A stretch of DNA of 64,000 nucleotides, taken from Isoperla grammatica (taxonomy: Eukaryota > Arthropoda > Insecta > Plecoptera > Perlodidae). The DNA lies in NCBI GenBank assembly GCA_945910005.1, contig CAMDTW010000240.1, positions 62,001 to 126,000 of the forward strand, read 5' to 3'. The first letter of the stretch is position 1; each line of letters opens with the position of its first letter. Under the pieces are notes generated by a model. It worked only from the letters and a program-made list of their open reading frames with translations. It had not been told where the DNA came from and ran no database searches. This document shows positions 49,101-62,259 of this stretch, one piece after another. The position numbers and the translations under genes were made by a program.

Positions 49101-52100
49101 CATATTTTCACCAAAAACGACGAAAAAACTCAATTTATGCATTTTCATTATACTCTTGAAGAATGCAGCCTATAATTCTTATTTTACAACGGAGGGTGTA
49201 ACTTCTATAGAAGTTATCGAATTGTGACGAAATGGACAAATTGTGCTTATGGGAGCCTGAAACGCTCTAAAACAACGATTTGTCAACTTTTGTTGAAACC
49301 CTTAGGAATCCCGGCCGTATGCAAGATTCCTCTTAAAACTGGAAGTTTGTGGTAGATAGACTAAAATCAGCCAATTTCTATTTTTTATGCATATTTTAAC
49401 CAAAAACGACCAAAAAACTCAATTTATGCATTTTCATAATACTCTTGAAGAATGCAAAATATAATTCTTATTTTTCAACGGAGGGTGTAACTTCTATAGA
49501 AGTTATCGAAATGTGACGAAATGGACAAATTGTGCTAATTGGAGCCTGAAACGCTCTAAAACAACGATTTGTGCAATTTGGTTGAAACCCTTAGGAACCC
49601 CAGCCGTATGCAAGATTCCTCTTAAAACTGGAAATTTGTGGTAGATAGACTAAAATCAGCCAATTTCTATATTTTATGCATATTTTAACCAAAAACGACT
49701 TAAAACCTCAATTTATGCATTTTCATAATACTCTTGAAGAATAAAAACTATAATTCTTATTTGTCAACGGAGGGTGTAACTTCTATAGAATTTATCAAAA
49801 TGTGACGAAATGGACAAATTGTGCTTATTGGAGCCTGAAACGCTCTTAAACAACGATTTGTCAACTTTGGTTGAAACCCTTAGGAATCCCAGCCGTATGC
49901 AAGATTCCTCTTAAAACTGGAAGTTTGTGGTAGATAGACTAAAATCAGCCAATTTCTATATTTCTTATGCATTTTTTAACTAAAAACGACGAAAAAACTC
50001 AATTTATGCTTTTTTATAATACTCTTAAAGAATAAAAACTATAATTCTTATTTTTCAACGGAGGGTGTAACTACTTTCGAAGTTATCGAAATGTGACGAA
50101 ATGGACAAATTGTGCTAATTGGAGCCTGAAACGCTCTAAAACAACGATTTGTGCAATTTGGTTTAAACCCTTAGGAATCCCAGCCGTATGCAAGATTCCT
50201 CTTAAAACTGGAAATTTGTGGTAGATAGACTAAAATCAGCCAATTTCTATATTTTATGCATATTTTAACCAAAAACGACTTAAAACCTCAATTTATGCAT
50301 TTTCATAATACTCTTGAAGAATAAAAACTATAATTCTTATTTTTCAGCGGAGGGTGTAACTTCTATAGAAGTTATCGAAATGTGACGAAATGGACAAATT
50401 GTGCTTATTGGAGCCTGAAACGCTCTTAAACAACAATTTGTCAACTTTGGTTGAAACCCTTAGGAATCCCAGCCGTATGCAAGATTCCTCTTAAAACTGG
50501 AAGATTGTGGTAGATAGACTGAAAGCAGCCAATTTCTATAATTTATGTATATTTTAACCAAAAACGACCAAAAACCTCAATTTATCCATTTTCATAATAC
50601 TCTTAAAGAATAACAAATATAATTCTTATTTTTCAACGGAGGGTGTAACTTCTATAGATGTTATCGAAATGTGACGAAATGGACAAATTGTGCTTATTGG
50701 AGCCTGAAACGCTCTAAAACAACGATTTGTGCAATTTGGTTGAAACCCTTAGGGATCCCAGCCGTATGCAAGATTCCTCTTAAAACTGGAAGTTTGTGGT
50801 AGATAGACTAAAATCAGCAAATTTCTATATTTTATGCATATTTTAACCAAAACCGACCAAAAACCTCAATTTATGCATTTTCATAATACTCTTGAAGAAT
50901 AAAAACTATAATTCTTTTTTTTCAACGGAGGGTGTAACTTCTATAGAAGTTATCGAAATGTGACGAAATGGACAAATTGTGCTTATTGGAGCCTAAATCG
51001 CTCTAAAACAACGATTTGTCAACTTTGGTTGAAACACTTAGGAATCCCAGCTGATGCAAAATTCCTCTTAAAACTCGAAGTTTGTGGTAGATAGACTAGA
51101 CTCAGCCAATTTCTATATTTTATGCATATTTTAACCGAAAACGACCAAAAAACTCAATTTATGCATTTTCATAACACTCTTTCAGAATGCACACTAACAT
51201 TATTATTTTTCAACGGTTGGTGTAACTTCTAAAGTAGTTATCGAAATGTGACGAAATGGACAAATTGTGCTTATTGGAGCCTAACCGCTCTAAAACAACG
51301 ATTTGTCAACTTTGGTTGAAACCCTTAGGAATCCCAGCCGTATGCAAGATTCCTCTTAAAACTGGAAGTTTGTGGTAGATAGACTGAAATCAGCCAATTT
51401 CTATTTTTTATGCATATTTTACCAAAACGACGAAAAAACTCAATTTATGCATTTTCATTATACTCTTGAAGAATGCAACCTATAATTCTTATTTTTCAAC
51501 GGAGGGTGTAACTTCTATAGAAGTTATCGAAATGTGACGAAATGGATAAATTGTGCTTATTGGAGCCTGAAACGCTCTTAATCAACGATTTGTCAACTTT
51601 GGTTGAAACCCTTAGGAATCCCAGCCGTATGCAAGATTCCTCTTAAAACTGGAAGTTTGTGGCAGATAGACTGAAACCAGCCAATTTCTATTTTTTATGC
51701 ATATTTTAACCAAAAACGACGAAAAAACTCAATTTATGCATTTTCATTATACTCTTGAAGAATGCAACCTATAATTCTTATTTTTCGAGGGAGGGTGTAA
51801 CTTCTATAGAAGTTATCGAAATGTGACGAAATGGACAAATTGTGCTTATTGGAGCCTGAAACGCTCTAAAACAACGATTTGTGCAATTTGGTTGAAACCC
51901 TTAGGAATCCCAGCCGTATGCAAGATTCCTCTTAAAACTGGAAGTTTGTGGTAGATAGACTAAAATCAGCCAATTTCTATATTTTATGCATATTTTAACC
52001 AAAACCGACCAAAAACCTCAATTTATGCATTTTCATAAAACTCTTGAAGAATAAAAACTATAATTCTTATTTTTCAACGGAGGGTGTAACTTCTATAGAA

Positions 52101-55100
52101 TTTATCGAAATGTGACGAAATGGACAAATTGTGCTTATTGAAGCCTCAATCGCTCTAAAACAACGATTTGTCAACTTTGGTTGAAACACTCAGGATTCCC
52201 AGCTGTATGCAAGATTCCTCTTAAAACTCGAAGTTTGTGGTAGATAGACTGAACTCAGCCAATTTCTATATTTTATGCATATTTTAACCAAAAACTACCA
52301 AAAACCTCAATTTATGCATTTTCATAATACTCTTACAGAATGCACACTAACATTATTATTTTTCAACGGTTGGTGTAACTTTTAAAGTAGTTATCGAAAT
52401 GTGACGAAATGGACAAATTGTGCTTATTGGAGCCTAAAACGCTCTAAAACAACGATTTGTCAACTTTGGTTGAAACCCTTAGGAATCCCAGCCGTATGCA
52501 AGATTCCTCTTAAAACTGGAAGTTTGTGGTAGATAGACTGAAATCAGCCAATTTCTATTTTTTATGCATATTTTAACCAAAAACGACGAAAAAACTCAAT
52601 TTATGCATTTTCATTATACTCTTGAAGAATGCAACCTATAATTCTTATTTTTCAACGGAGGGTGTAACTTCTATAGAAGTTATCGAAATGTGACGAAATG
52701 GATAAATTGTGCTTATTGGAGCCTGAAACGCTCTAAAACAACGATTTGTCAACTTTGGTTGAAACTCTTAGGAATCCCAGCCGTATGCAAGATTCCTCTT
52801 AAAACTGGAAGTTTGTGGTAGATAGACTGAAATCAGCCAATTTCTATTTTTTATTTATATTTTAACCAAAAGCGAAAAAAAAACTCAATTTATGCATTTT
52901 CATAATACTCTTGAAGAATAAAAACTATAATTCTTATTTTTCAACGGAGGGTGTAACTTCTATAGAAGTTATCGAAATGTGACGAAATGGACAAATTGTG
53001 CTAATTGGAGCCTAAAACGCTCTAAAACAACGATTTGTGCAATTTGGTTGAAACCCTTAGGAATCCCAGCCGTATGCAAGATTCCTCTTAAAACTGGAAA
53101 TTTGTGGTAGATAGACTAAAATCAGCCAATTTCTATATTTTATGCATATTTTAACCAAAAACGACTTAAAACCTCAATTTATGCATTTTCATAATACTCT
53201 TGAAGAATAAAAACTATAATTCTTATTTTTCAACGGAGGGTGTAACTTCTATAGAAGTTATCAAAATGTGACGAAATGGACAAATTGTGCTTATTGGAGC
53301 CTGAAACGCTCTTAAACAACGATTTGTCAACTTTGGTTGAAACCCTTAGGAATCCCAGCCGTATGCAAGATTCCTCTTAAAACTGGAAGTTTGTGGTAGA
53401 TAGACTGAAATTAGCAAATTTCTATAATTTATGTATATTTTAACCAAAAACTACCAAAAACCTCAATTTATGCATTTTCATAATACTCTTAAAGAATAAC
53501 AAATATAATTCTTATTTTTCAACGAAGGGTGTAACTTCTATAGATGTTATCGAAATGTGACGAAATGGACAAATTGTGCTTATTGGAGCCTGAATCGCTC
53601 TAAAACAACGATTTGTCAACTTTGGTTGAAACACTTAGGAATCCCAGCTGTATGCAAGATTCCTCTTAAAACTCGAAGTTTGTGGTAGATAGACTGAACT
53701 CAGCCAATTTCTATATTTTATGCATATTTTAACCAAAAACGACCAAAAAACTCAATTTATGCATTTTCATAATACTCTTTCAGAATGCACACTAACATTA
53801 TTATTTTTCAACGGTTGGTGTAACTTCTAAAGTAGTTATCGAAATGTGACGAAATGGACAAATTGTGCTTATTGGAGCCTAAAACGCTCTAAAACAACGA
53901 TTTGTCATTTTTGGTTGAAACCCTTAGGAATCCCAGCCGTATGCAAGATTCCTCTTAAAACTGGAAGTTTGTGGTAGATAGACTAAAATCAGCCAATTTA
54001 TATTTTTTATGCATATTTTAACCAAAAACGACGAAAAAACTCAATTTATGCATTTTCATTATAATCTTGAAGAATGCAACCTATAATTCTTATTTTTCGA
54101 CTGAGGGTGTAACTTCTATAGAATTTATCGAAATGTGACGAAATGGACAAATTGTGCTTATTGGAGCCTGAAACATTCTTAAACAACGATTTGTGCAATT
54201 TTGTTGAAACCCTTAGGAATCCCAGCCGTATGCAAGATTCCTCTTAAAACTGGAAGTTTGTGGTAGATAGACTAAAATCAGTTAATTTCTATATTTTATG
54301 CATATTTTCACCAAAAACGACGAAAAAACTCAATTTATGCCTTTTCATTATACTCTTGAAGAATGCAGCCTATAATTCTTATTTTACAACGGAGGGTGTA
54401 ACTTCTATAGAAGTTATCGAATTGTGACGAAATGGACAAATTGTGCTTATGTGAGCCTGAATCGCTCTAAAACAACGATTTGTCAACTTTGGTTGAAACC
54501 CTTAGGAATCCCGGCCGTATGCAAGATTCCTCTTAAAACTGGAAGTTTGTGGTAGATAGACTAAAATCAGCCAATTTCTATTTTTTATGCATATTTTAAC
54601 CAAAAACGACCAAAAAACTCAATTTATGCATTTTCATAATACTCTTGAAGAATGCAAAATATAATTCTTATTTTTCAACGGAGGGTGTAACTTCTATAGA
54701 AGTTATCGAAATGTGTCGAAATGGACAAATTGTGCTTATTGGAGCCTGAAACGCTCTAAAACAACGATTTGTGCAATTTGGTTGAAACCCTTAGGAATCC
54801 CAGCCGTATGCAAGATTCCTCTTAAAACTGGAAGTTTGTGGTAGATAGTCTAAAATCAGCCAATTTCTATATTTTATGCATATTTTTACCAAAACCGACC
54901 AAAAACCTCAATTTATGCATTTTCATAATACTCTTGAAGAATAAAAACTATAATTCTTATTTTTCAACGGAGGGTGTAACTTCTATAGAAGTTATCGAAA
55001 TGTGACGAAATGGACAAATTGTGCTTATTGGAGCCTGAATCGCTCTAAAACAACGATTTGTCAACTTTGGTTGAAACACTTAGGAATCCCAGCTGTATGC

Positions 55101-55907
55101 AAGATTCCTCTTAAAACTCGAAGTTTGTGGTAGATCGACTGAACTCAGCCAATTTCTATATTTTATGCATATTTTAACCAAAAACGACCAAAAAACTCAA
55201 TTTATGCATTTTCATAATACTCTTTCAGAATGCACACTAACATTATTATTTTTCAACGGTTGGTGTAACTTCTAAAGTAGTTATCGAAATGTGACGAAAT
55301 GGACAAATTGTGCTAATTGGAGCCTGAAACGCTCTAAAACAACGATTTGTCATTTTTGGTTGAAACCCTTAGGAATCCCAGCCGTATGCAAGATTCCTCT
55401 TAAAACTGGAAGTTTGTGGTAGATCGACTAAAATCAGCCAATTTCTATATTTTATGCATATTTTAACCAAAAACGACGAAAAAACTCAATTTATGCATTT
55501 TCATTATACTCTTGAAGAATGCAGCCTATAATTCTTATTTTTCAACGGAGGGTGTAACTTCTATAGAAAATATCGAAATGTGACGAAATGGATAAATTGT
55601 GCTTATTGGAGCCTGAAACGCTCTAAAACAACGATTTGTCAACTTTGGTTGAAACCCTTAGGAATCCCGGCGGTATGCAAGATTCCTCTTAAAACTGGAA
55701 GTTTGTGGTAGATAGACTAAAATCAGCCAATTTCTATATTTTATGCATATTTTAACCAAAAACGACCAAAAAACTCAATTTATGCATTTTCATAATACTC
55801 TTTCAGAATGCACACTAACATTATTATTTTTCAACAGAGGGTGTAACTTCTAAAGTAGTTATTGAAATGTGACGAAATGGACAAATTGTGCTTATTGGGA
55901 GCTGAAA

Positions 55908-58900
55908 CGCTATAAAACAACGATTTGTCAACTTTGGTTGAAACCCTTAAGGTCCCAGCCGTATGCAAGATTCCTCTTAAAAGTGGAAGTATGTGGTAGA
56001 TAGACTGAAATCATCCAATTTCTATATTTTATCCATATTTTAACCAAAAACGACCAAAAAACTCAATTTATGCATTTTCATAATACTCTTGAAGAATGCA
56101 TCCATTAATTCTTATTTTTCAACGGAGGGTGTTACTACTATAGAAAATATCGAAATGTGACGAAATGGACAAATTGTGCTTATTGGAGCCTAAAACGCTC
56201 TAAAACACTAATTTGTGCAATTTGGTTGAAACCCTTAGGAATCCCAGCCGTATGCAAGATTCCTCTTAAAACTGGAAATTTGTGGTAGATAGACTTAAAT
56301 CAGCCAATTTCTATATTTTATGCATGTTTTAACCAAAAACGACTTAAAACCTCAATTTATGCATTTTCATAATACTCTTGAAGAATAAAAACTATAATTC
56401 TTATTTTTCAACGGATTGTGTAACTTCTATAGAAGTTATCGAAATGTGACGAAATGGACAAATTGTGCTTATTGGAGCCTGAAACGCTCTAAAACAACGA
56501 TTTGTCAACTTTGGTTGAAACCCTTAGGAATCCCAGCCGTATGCAAGATTCCTCTTAAAACTGGAAGTTTGTGGTAGATAGACTGAAATCAGCCAATTTT
56601 TATTTTTTATGCATATTTTAACCAAAAACGACGAAAAAAGTCAATTTATGCATTTTCATTATACTCTTGAAGAATGCAACCTATAATTCTTATTTTTCAA
56701 CGGAGGGTGTAACTTCTATAGAAGTTATCGAAATGAGACGAAATGGACAAATTGTGCTTATTAGAGCCTGAAACGCTCTAAAACAACGATTTGTGCAATT
56801 TGGTTGAAACCCTTAGGAATCCCAGCCGTATGCAAGATTCCTCTTAAAACTGGAAGTTTGTGGTAGATAGACTAAAATCAGCCAATTTCTATATTTTTTA
56901 TGCATTTTTTAACTAAAACAGACGAAAAAACTCAATTTATGCTTTTTTATAATACTCTTGAAGAATAAAAACTATAATTCTTATTTTTCAACGGAGGGTG
57001 TAACTTCTATAGAAGTTATCGAAATGTGACGAAATGGACAAATTGTGCTAATTGGAGCCTGAAACGCTCTAAAACAACGATTTGTGCAATTTGGTTTAAA
57101 CCCTTAGGAATCCCAGCCGTATGCAAGATTCCTCTCTAAACTGGAAATTTGTGGTAGATAGACTAAAATCAGCTAATTTCTATATTTTATGCATATTTTA
57201 ACCAAAAACGACTTAAAACCTCAATTTATGCATTTTCATAATACTCTTGAAGAATAAAAACTATAATTCTTATTTTTCAACGGAGGGTGTAACTTCCATA
57301 GAAGTTATCGAAATGTGACGAAATGGACAAATTGTGCTTATTGGAGCCTGAAACGCTCTAAAACAACGATTTGTGCAATTTGGTTGAAACCCTTAGGGAT
57401 CCCAGCCGTATGCAAGATTCCTCTTAAAACTGGAAGTTTGTGGTAGATAGACTAAAATCAGCAAATTTCTATATTTTATGCATATTTTAACCAAAACCGA
57501 CCAAAAACCTCAATTTATGCATTTTCATAATACTCTTGAAGAATAAAAACTATAATTCTTTTTTTTCAACGGAGGGTGTAACTTCTATAGAAGTTATCGA
57601 AATGTGACGAAATGGACAAATTGTGCTTATTGGAGCCTGAATCGCTCTAAAACAACGATTTGTCAACTTTGGTTGAAACACTTAGGAATCCCAGCTGTAT
57701 GCAAGATTCCTCTTAAAACTCGAAGTTTGTGGTAGATAGACTGAACTCAGCCAATTTCTATATTTTATGCATATTTTAACCGAAAACGACCAAAAAACTA
57801 AATTTATGCATTTTCTTAATACTCTTTCAGAATGCACACTAACATTATTATTTTTCAACGGTTGGTGTAACTTTTAAAGTAGTTATCGAAATGTGACGAA
57901 ATGGACAAATTGTGCTTATTGGAGCCTAAAACGCTCTAAAACAACGATTTGTCAACTTTGGTTGAAACCCTTAGGAATCCCAGCCGTATGCAAGATTCCT
58001 CTTAAAACTGGAAGTTTGTGGTAGATAGACTGAAATCAGCCAATTTCTATTTTGTATGCATATTTTACCAAAACGACGAAAAAACTCAATTTATGCATTT
58101 TCATTATACTCTTGAAGAATGCAACCTATAATTCTTATTTTTCAACGGAGGGTGTAACTTCTATAGAAGTTATCGAAATGTGACGAAATGGATAAATTGT
58201 GCTTATTGGAGCCTGAAACGCTCTTAAACAACGATTTGTCAACTTTGGTTGAAACCCTTAGGAATCCCAGCCGTATGCAAGATTCCTCTTAACACTGGAA
58301 GTTTGTGGCAGATAGACTGAAACCAGCCAATTTCTATTTTTTATGCATATTTTAACCAAAAACGACGAAAAAACTCAATTTATGCATTTTCATTATACTC
58401 TTGAAGAATGCAACCTATAATTCTTATTTTTCGAGGGAGGGTGTAACTTCTATAGAAGTTATCGAAATGTGACGAAATGGATAAATTGTGCTTATTGGAG
58501 CCTGAAACGCTCTAAAACAACGATTTGTGCAATTTGGTTGAAACCCTTAGGAATCCCAGCCGTATGCAAGATTCCTCTTAAAACTGGAAGTTTGTGGTAG
58601 ATAGACTGAACTCAGCCAATTTCTATATTTTATGCATATTTTTACCAAAACCGACCAAAAACCTCAATTTATGCATTTTCATAAAACTCTTGAAGAATAA
58701 AAACTATAATTCTTATTTTTCAACGGAGGGTGTAACTTCTATAGAATTTATCGAAATGTGACGAAATGGACAAATTGTGCTTATTGAAGCCTCAATCGCT
58801 CTAAAACAACGATTTGTCAACTTTGGTTGAAACACTCAGGAATCCCAGCTGTATGCAAGATTCCTCTTAAAACTCGAAGTTTGTGGTAGATAGACTGAAC

Positions 58901-59083
58901 TCAGCCAATTTCTATATTTTATGAATATTTTAACCAAAAACTACCAAATTTCAATTTATGCATTTTCATAATACTCTTTCAGAATGCACACTAACATTAT
59001 TATTTTTCAACGGTTGGTGTAACTTTTAAAGTAGTTATCGAAATGTGACGAAATGGACAATTTGTGCTTATTGGAGCCTAAAA
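55908..59083. repeat. Higher-order repeat, copy 1 (11 monomers, 3,176 bp)
   Basis: This block recurs immediately to its right at 59,084-62,259. Private variants appear in both copies at exactly +3,176: cgctataaaacaacg (55,908/59,084), cccttaaggtcccagcc, ttttgtatgcatattttacc (58,051/61,227) and ttatgaatattttaacc (58,921/62,097). Eleven monomers of 289 account for the length. Confidence 0.9.
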
Positions 59084-62000
59084 CGCTATAAAACAACGAT
59101 TTGTCAACTTTGGTTGAAACCCTTAAGGTCCCAGCCGTATGCAAGATTCCTCTTAAAAGTGGAAGTATGTGGTAGATAGACTGAAATCATCCAATTTCTA
59201 TATTTTATCCATATTTTAACCAAAAACGACCAAAAAACTCAATTTATGCATTTTCATAATACTCTTGAAGAATGCATCCATTAATTCTTATTTTTCAACG
59301 GAGGGTGTTACTACTATAGAAAATATCGAAATGTGACGAAATGGACAAATTGTGCTTATTGGAGCCTAAAACGCTCTAAAACACTAATTTGTGCAATTTG
59401 GTTGAAACCCTTAGGAATCCCAGCCGTATGCAAGATTCCTCTTAAAACTGGAAATTTGTGGTAGATAGACTTAAATCAGCCAATTTCTATATTTTATGCA
59501 TGTTTTAACCAAAAACGACTTAAAACCTCAATTTATGCATTTTCATAATACTCTTGAAGAATAAAAACTATAATTCTTATTTTTCAACGGATTGTGTAAC
59601 TTCTATAGAAGTTATCGAAATGTGACGAAATGGACAAATTGTGCTTATTGGAGCCTGAAACGCTCTAAAACAACGATTTGTCAACTTTGGTTGAAACCCT
59701 TAGGAATCCCAGCCGTATGCAAGATTCCTCTTAAAACTGGAAGTTTGTGGTAGATAGACTGAAATCAGCCAATTTTTATTTTTTATGCATATTTTAACCA
59801 AAAACGACGAAAAAAGTCAATTTATGCATTTTCATTATACTCTTGAAGAATGCAACCTATAATTCTTATTTTTCAACGGAGGGTGTAACTTCTATAGAAG
59901 TTATCGAAATGAGACGAAATGGACAAATTGTGCTTATTAGAGCCTGAAACGCTCTAAAACAACGATTTGTGCAATTTGGTTGAAACCCTTAGGAATCCCA
60001 GCCGTATGCAAGATTCCTCTTAAAACTGGAAGTTTGTGGTAGATAGACTAAAATCAGCCAATTTCTATATTTTTTATGCATTTTTTAACTAAAACAGACG
60101 AAAAAACTCAATTTATGCTTTTTTATAATACTCTTGAAGAATAAAAACTATAATTCTTATTTTTCAACGGAGGGTGTAACTTCTATAGAAGTTATCGAAA
60201 TGTGACGAAATGGACAAATTGTGCTAATTGGAGCCTGAAACGCTCTAAAACAACGATTTGTGCAATTTGGTTTAAACCCTTAGGAATCCCAGCCGTATGC
60301 AAGATTCCTCTCTAAACTGGAAATTTGTGGTAGATAGACTAAAATCAGCTAATTTCTATATTTTATGCATATTTTAACCAAAAACGACTTAAAACCTCAA
60401 TTTATGCATTTTCATAATACTCTTGAAGAATAAAAACTATAATTCTTATTTTTCAACGGAGGGTGTAACTTCCATAGAAGTTATCGAAATGTGACGAAAT
60501 GGACAAATTGTGCTTATTGGAGCCTGAAACGCTCTAAAACAACGATTTGTGCAATTTGGTTGAAACCCTTAGGGATCCCAGCCGTATGCAAGATTCCTCT
60601 TAAAACTGGAAGTTTGTGGTAGATAGACTAAAATCAGCAAATTTCTATATTTTATGCATATTTTAACCAAAACCGACCAAAAACCTCAATTTATGCATTT
60701 TCATAATACTCTTGAAGAATAAAAACTATAATTCTTTTTTTTCAACGGAGGGTGTAACTTCTATAGAAGTTATCGAAATGTGACGAAATGGACAAATTGT
60801 GCTTATTGGAGCCTGAATCGCTCTAAAACAACGATTTGTCAACTTTGGTTGAAACACTTAGGAATCCCAGCTGTATGCAAGATTCCTCTTAAAACTCGAA
60901 GTTTGTGGTAGATAGACTGAACTCAGCCAATTTCTATATTTTATGCATATTTTAACCGAAAACGACCAAAAAACTAAATTTATGCATTTTCTTAATACTC
61001 TTTCAGAATGCACACTAACATTATTATTTTTCAACGGTTGGTGTAACTTTTAAAGTAGTTATCGAAATGTGACGAAATGGACAAATTGTGCTTATTGGAG
61101 CCTAAAACGCTCTAAAACAACGATTTGTCAACTTTGGTTGAAACCCTTAGGAATCCCAGCCGTATGCAAGATTCCTCTTAAAACTGGAAGTTTGTGGTAG
61201 ATAGACTGAAATCAGCCAATTTCTATTTTGTATGCATATTTTACCAAAACGACGAAAAAACTCAATTTATGCATTTTCATTATACTCTTGAAGAATGCAA
61301 CCTATAATTCTTATTTTTCAACGGAGGGTGTAACTTCTATAGAAGTTATCGAAATGTGACGAAATGGATAAATTGTGCTTATTGGAGCCTGAAACGCTCT
61401 TAAACAACGATTTGTCAACTTTGGTTGAAACCCTTAGGAATCCCAGCCGTATGCAAGATTCCTCTTAACACTGGAAGTTTGTGGCAGATAGACTGAAACC
61501 AGCCAATTTCTATTTTTTATGCATATTTTAACCAAAAACGACGAAAAAACTCAATTTATGCATTTTCATTATACTCTTGAAGAATGCAACCTATAATTCT
61601 TATTTTTCGAGGGAGGGTGTAACTTCTATAGAAGTTATCGAAATGTGACGAAATGGATAAATTGTGCTTATTGGAGCCTGAAACGCTCTAAAACAACGAT
61701 TTGTGCAATTTGGTTGAAACCCTTAGGAATCCCAGCCGTATGCAAGATTCCTCTTAAAACTGGAAGTTTGTGGTAGATAGACTGAACTCAGCCAATTTCT
61801 ATATTTTATGCATATTTTTACCAAAACCGACCAAAAACCTCAATTTATGCATTTTCATAAAACTCTTGAAGAATAAAAACTATAATTCTTATTTTTCAAC
61901 GGAGGGTGTAACTTCTATAGAATTTATCGAAATGTGACGAAATGGACAAATTGTGCTTATTGAAGCCTCAATCGCTCTAAAACAACGATTTGTCAACTTT

Positions 62001-62259
62001 GGTTGAAACACTCAGGAATCCCAGCTGTATGCAAGATTCCTCTTAAAACTCGAAGTTTGTGGTAGATAGACTGAACTCAGCCAATTTCTATATTTTATGA
62101 ATATTTTAACCAAAAACTACCAAATTTCAATTTATGCATTTTCATAATACTCTTTCAGAATGCACACTAACATTATTATTTTTCAACGGTTGGTGTAACT
62201 TTTAAAGTAGTTATCGAAATGTGACGAAATGGACAATTTGTGCTTATTGGAGCCTAAAA
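59084..62259. repeat. Higher-order repeat, copy 2
   Basis: Tandem twin of 55,908-59,083. It ends near 62,260, where cgctctaaaac replaces cgctataaaac. From there the sequence instead follows 52,440-54,180 at offset +9,820 (34 monomers), with shared private variants such as gaaactcttaggaatccc (52,761/62,581) and aaaagcgaaaaaaaaactc (52,869/62,689). Confidence 0.9.
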
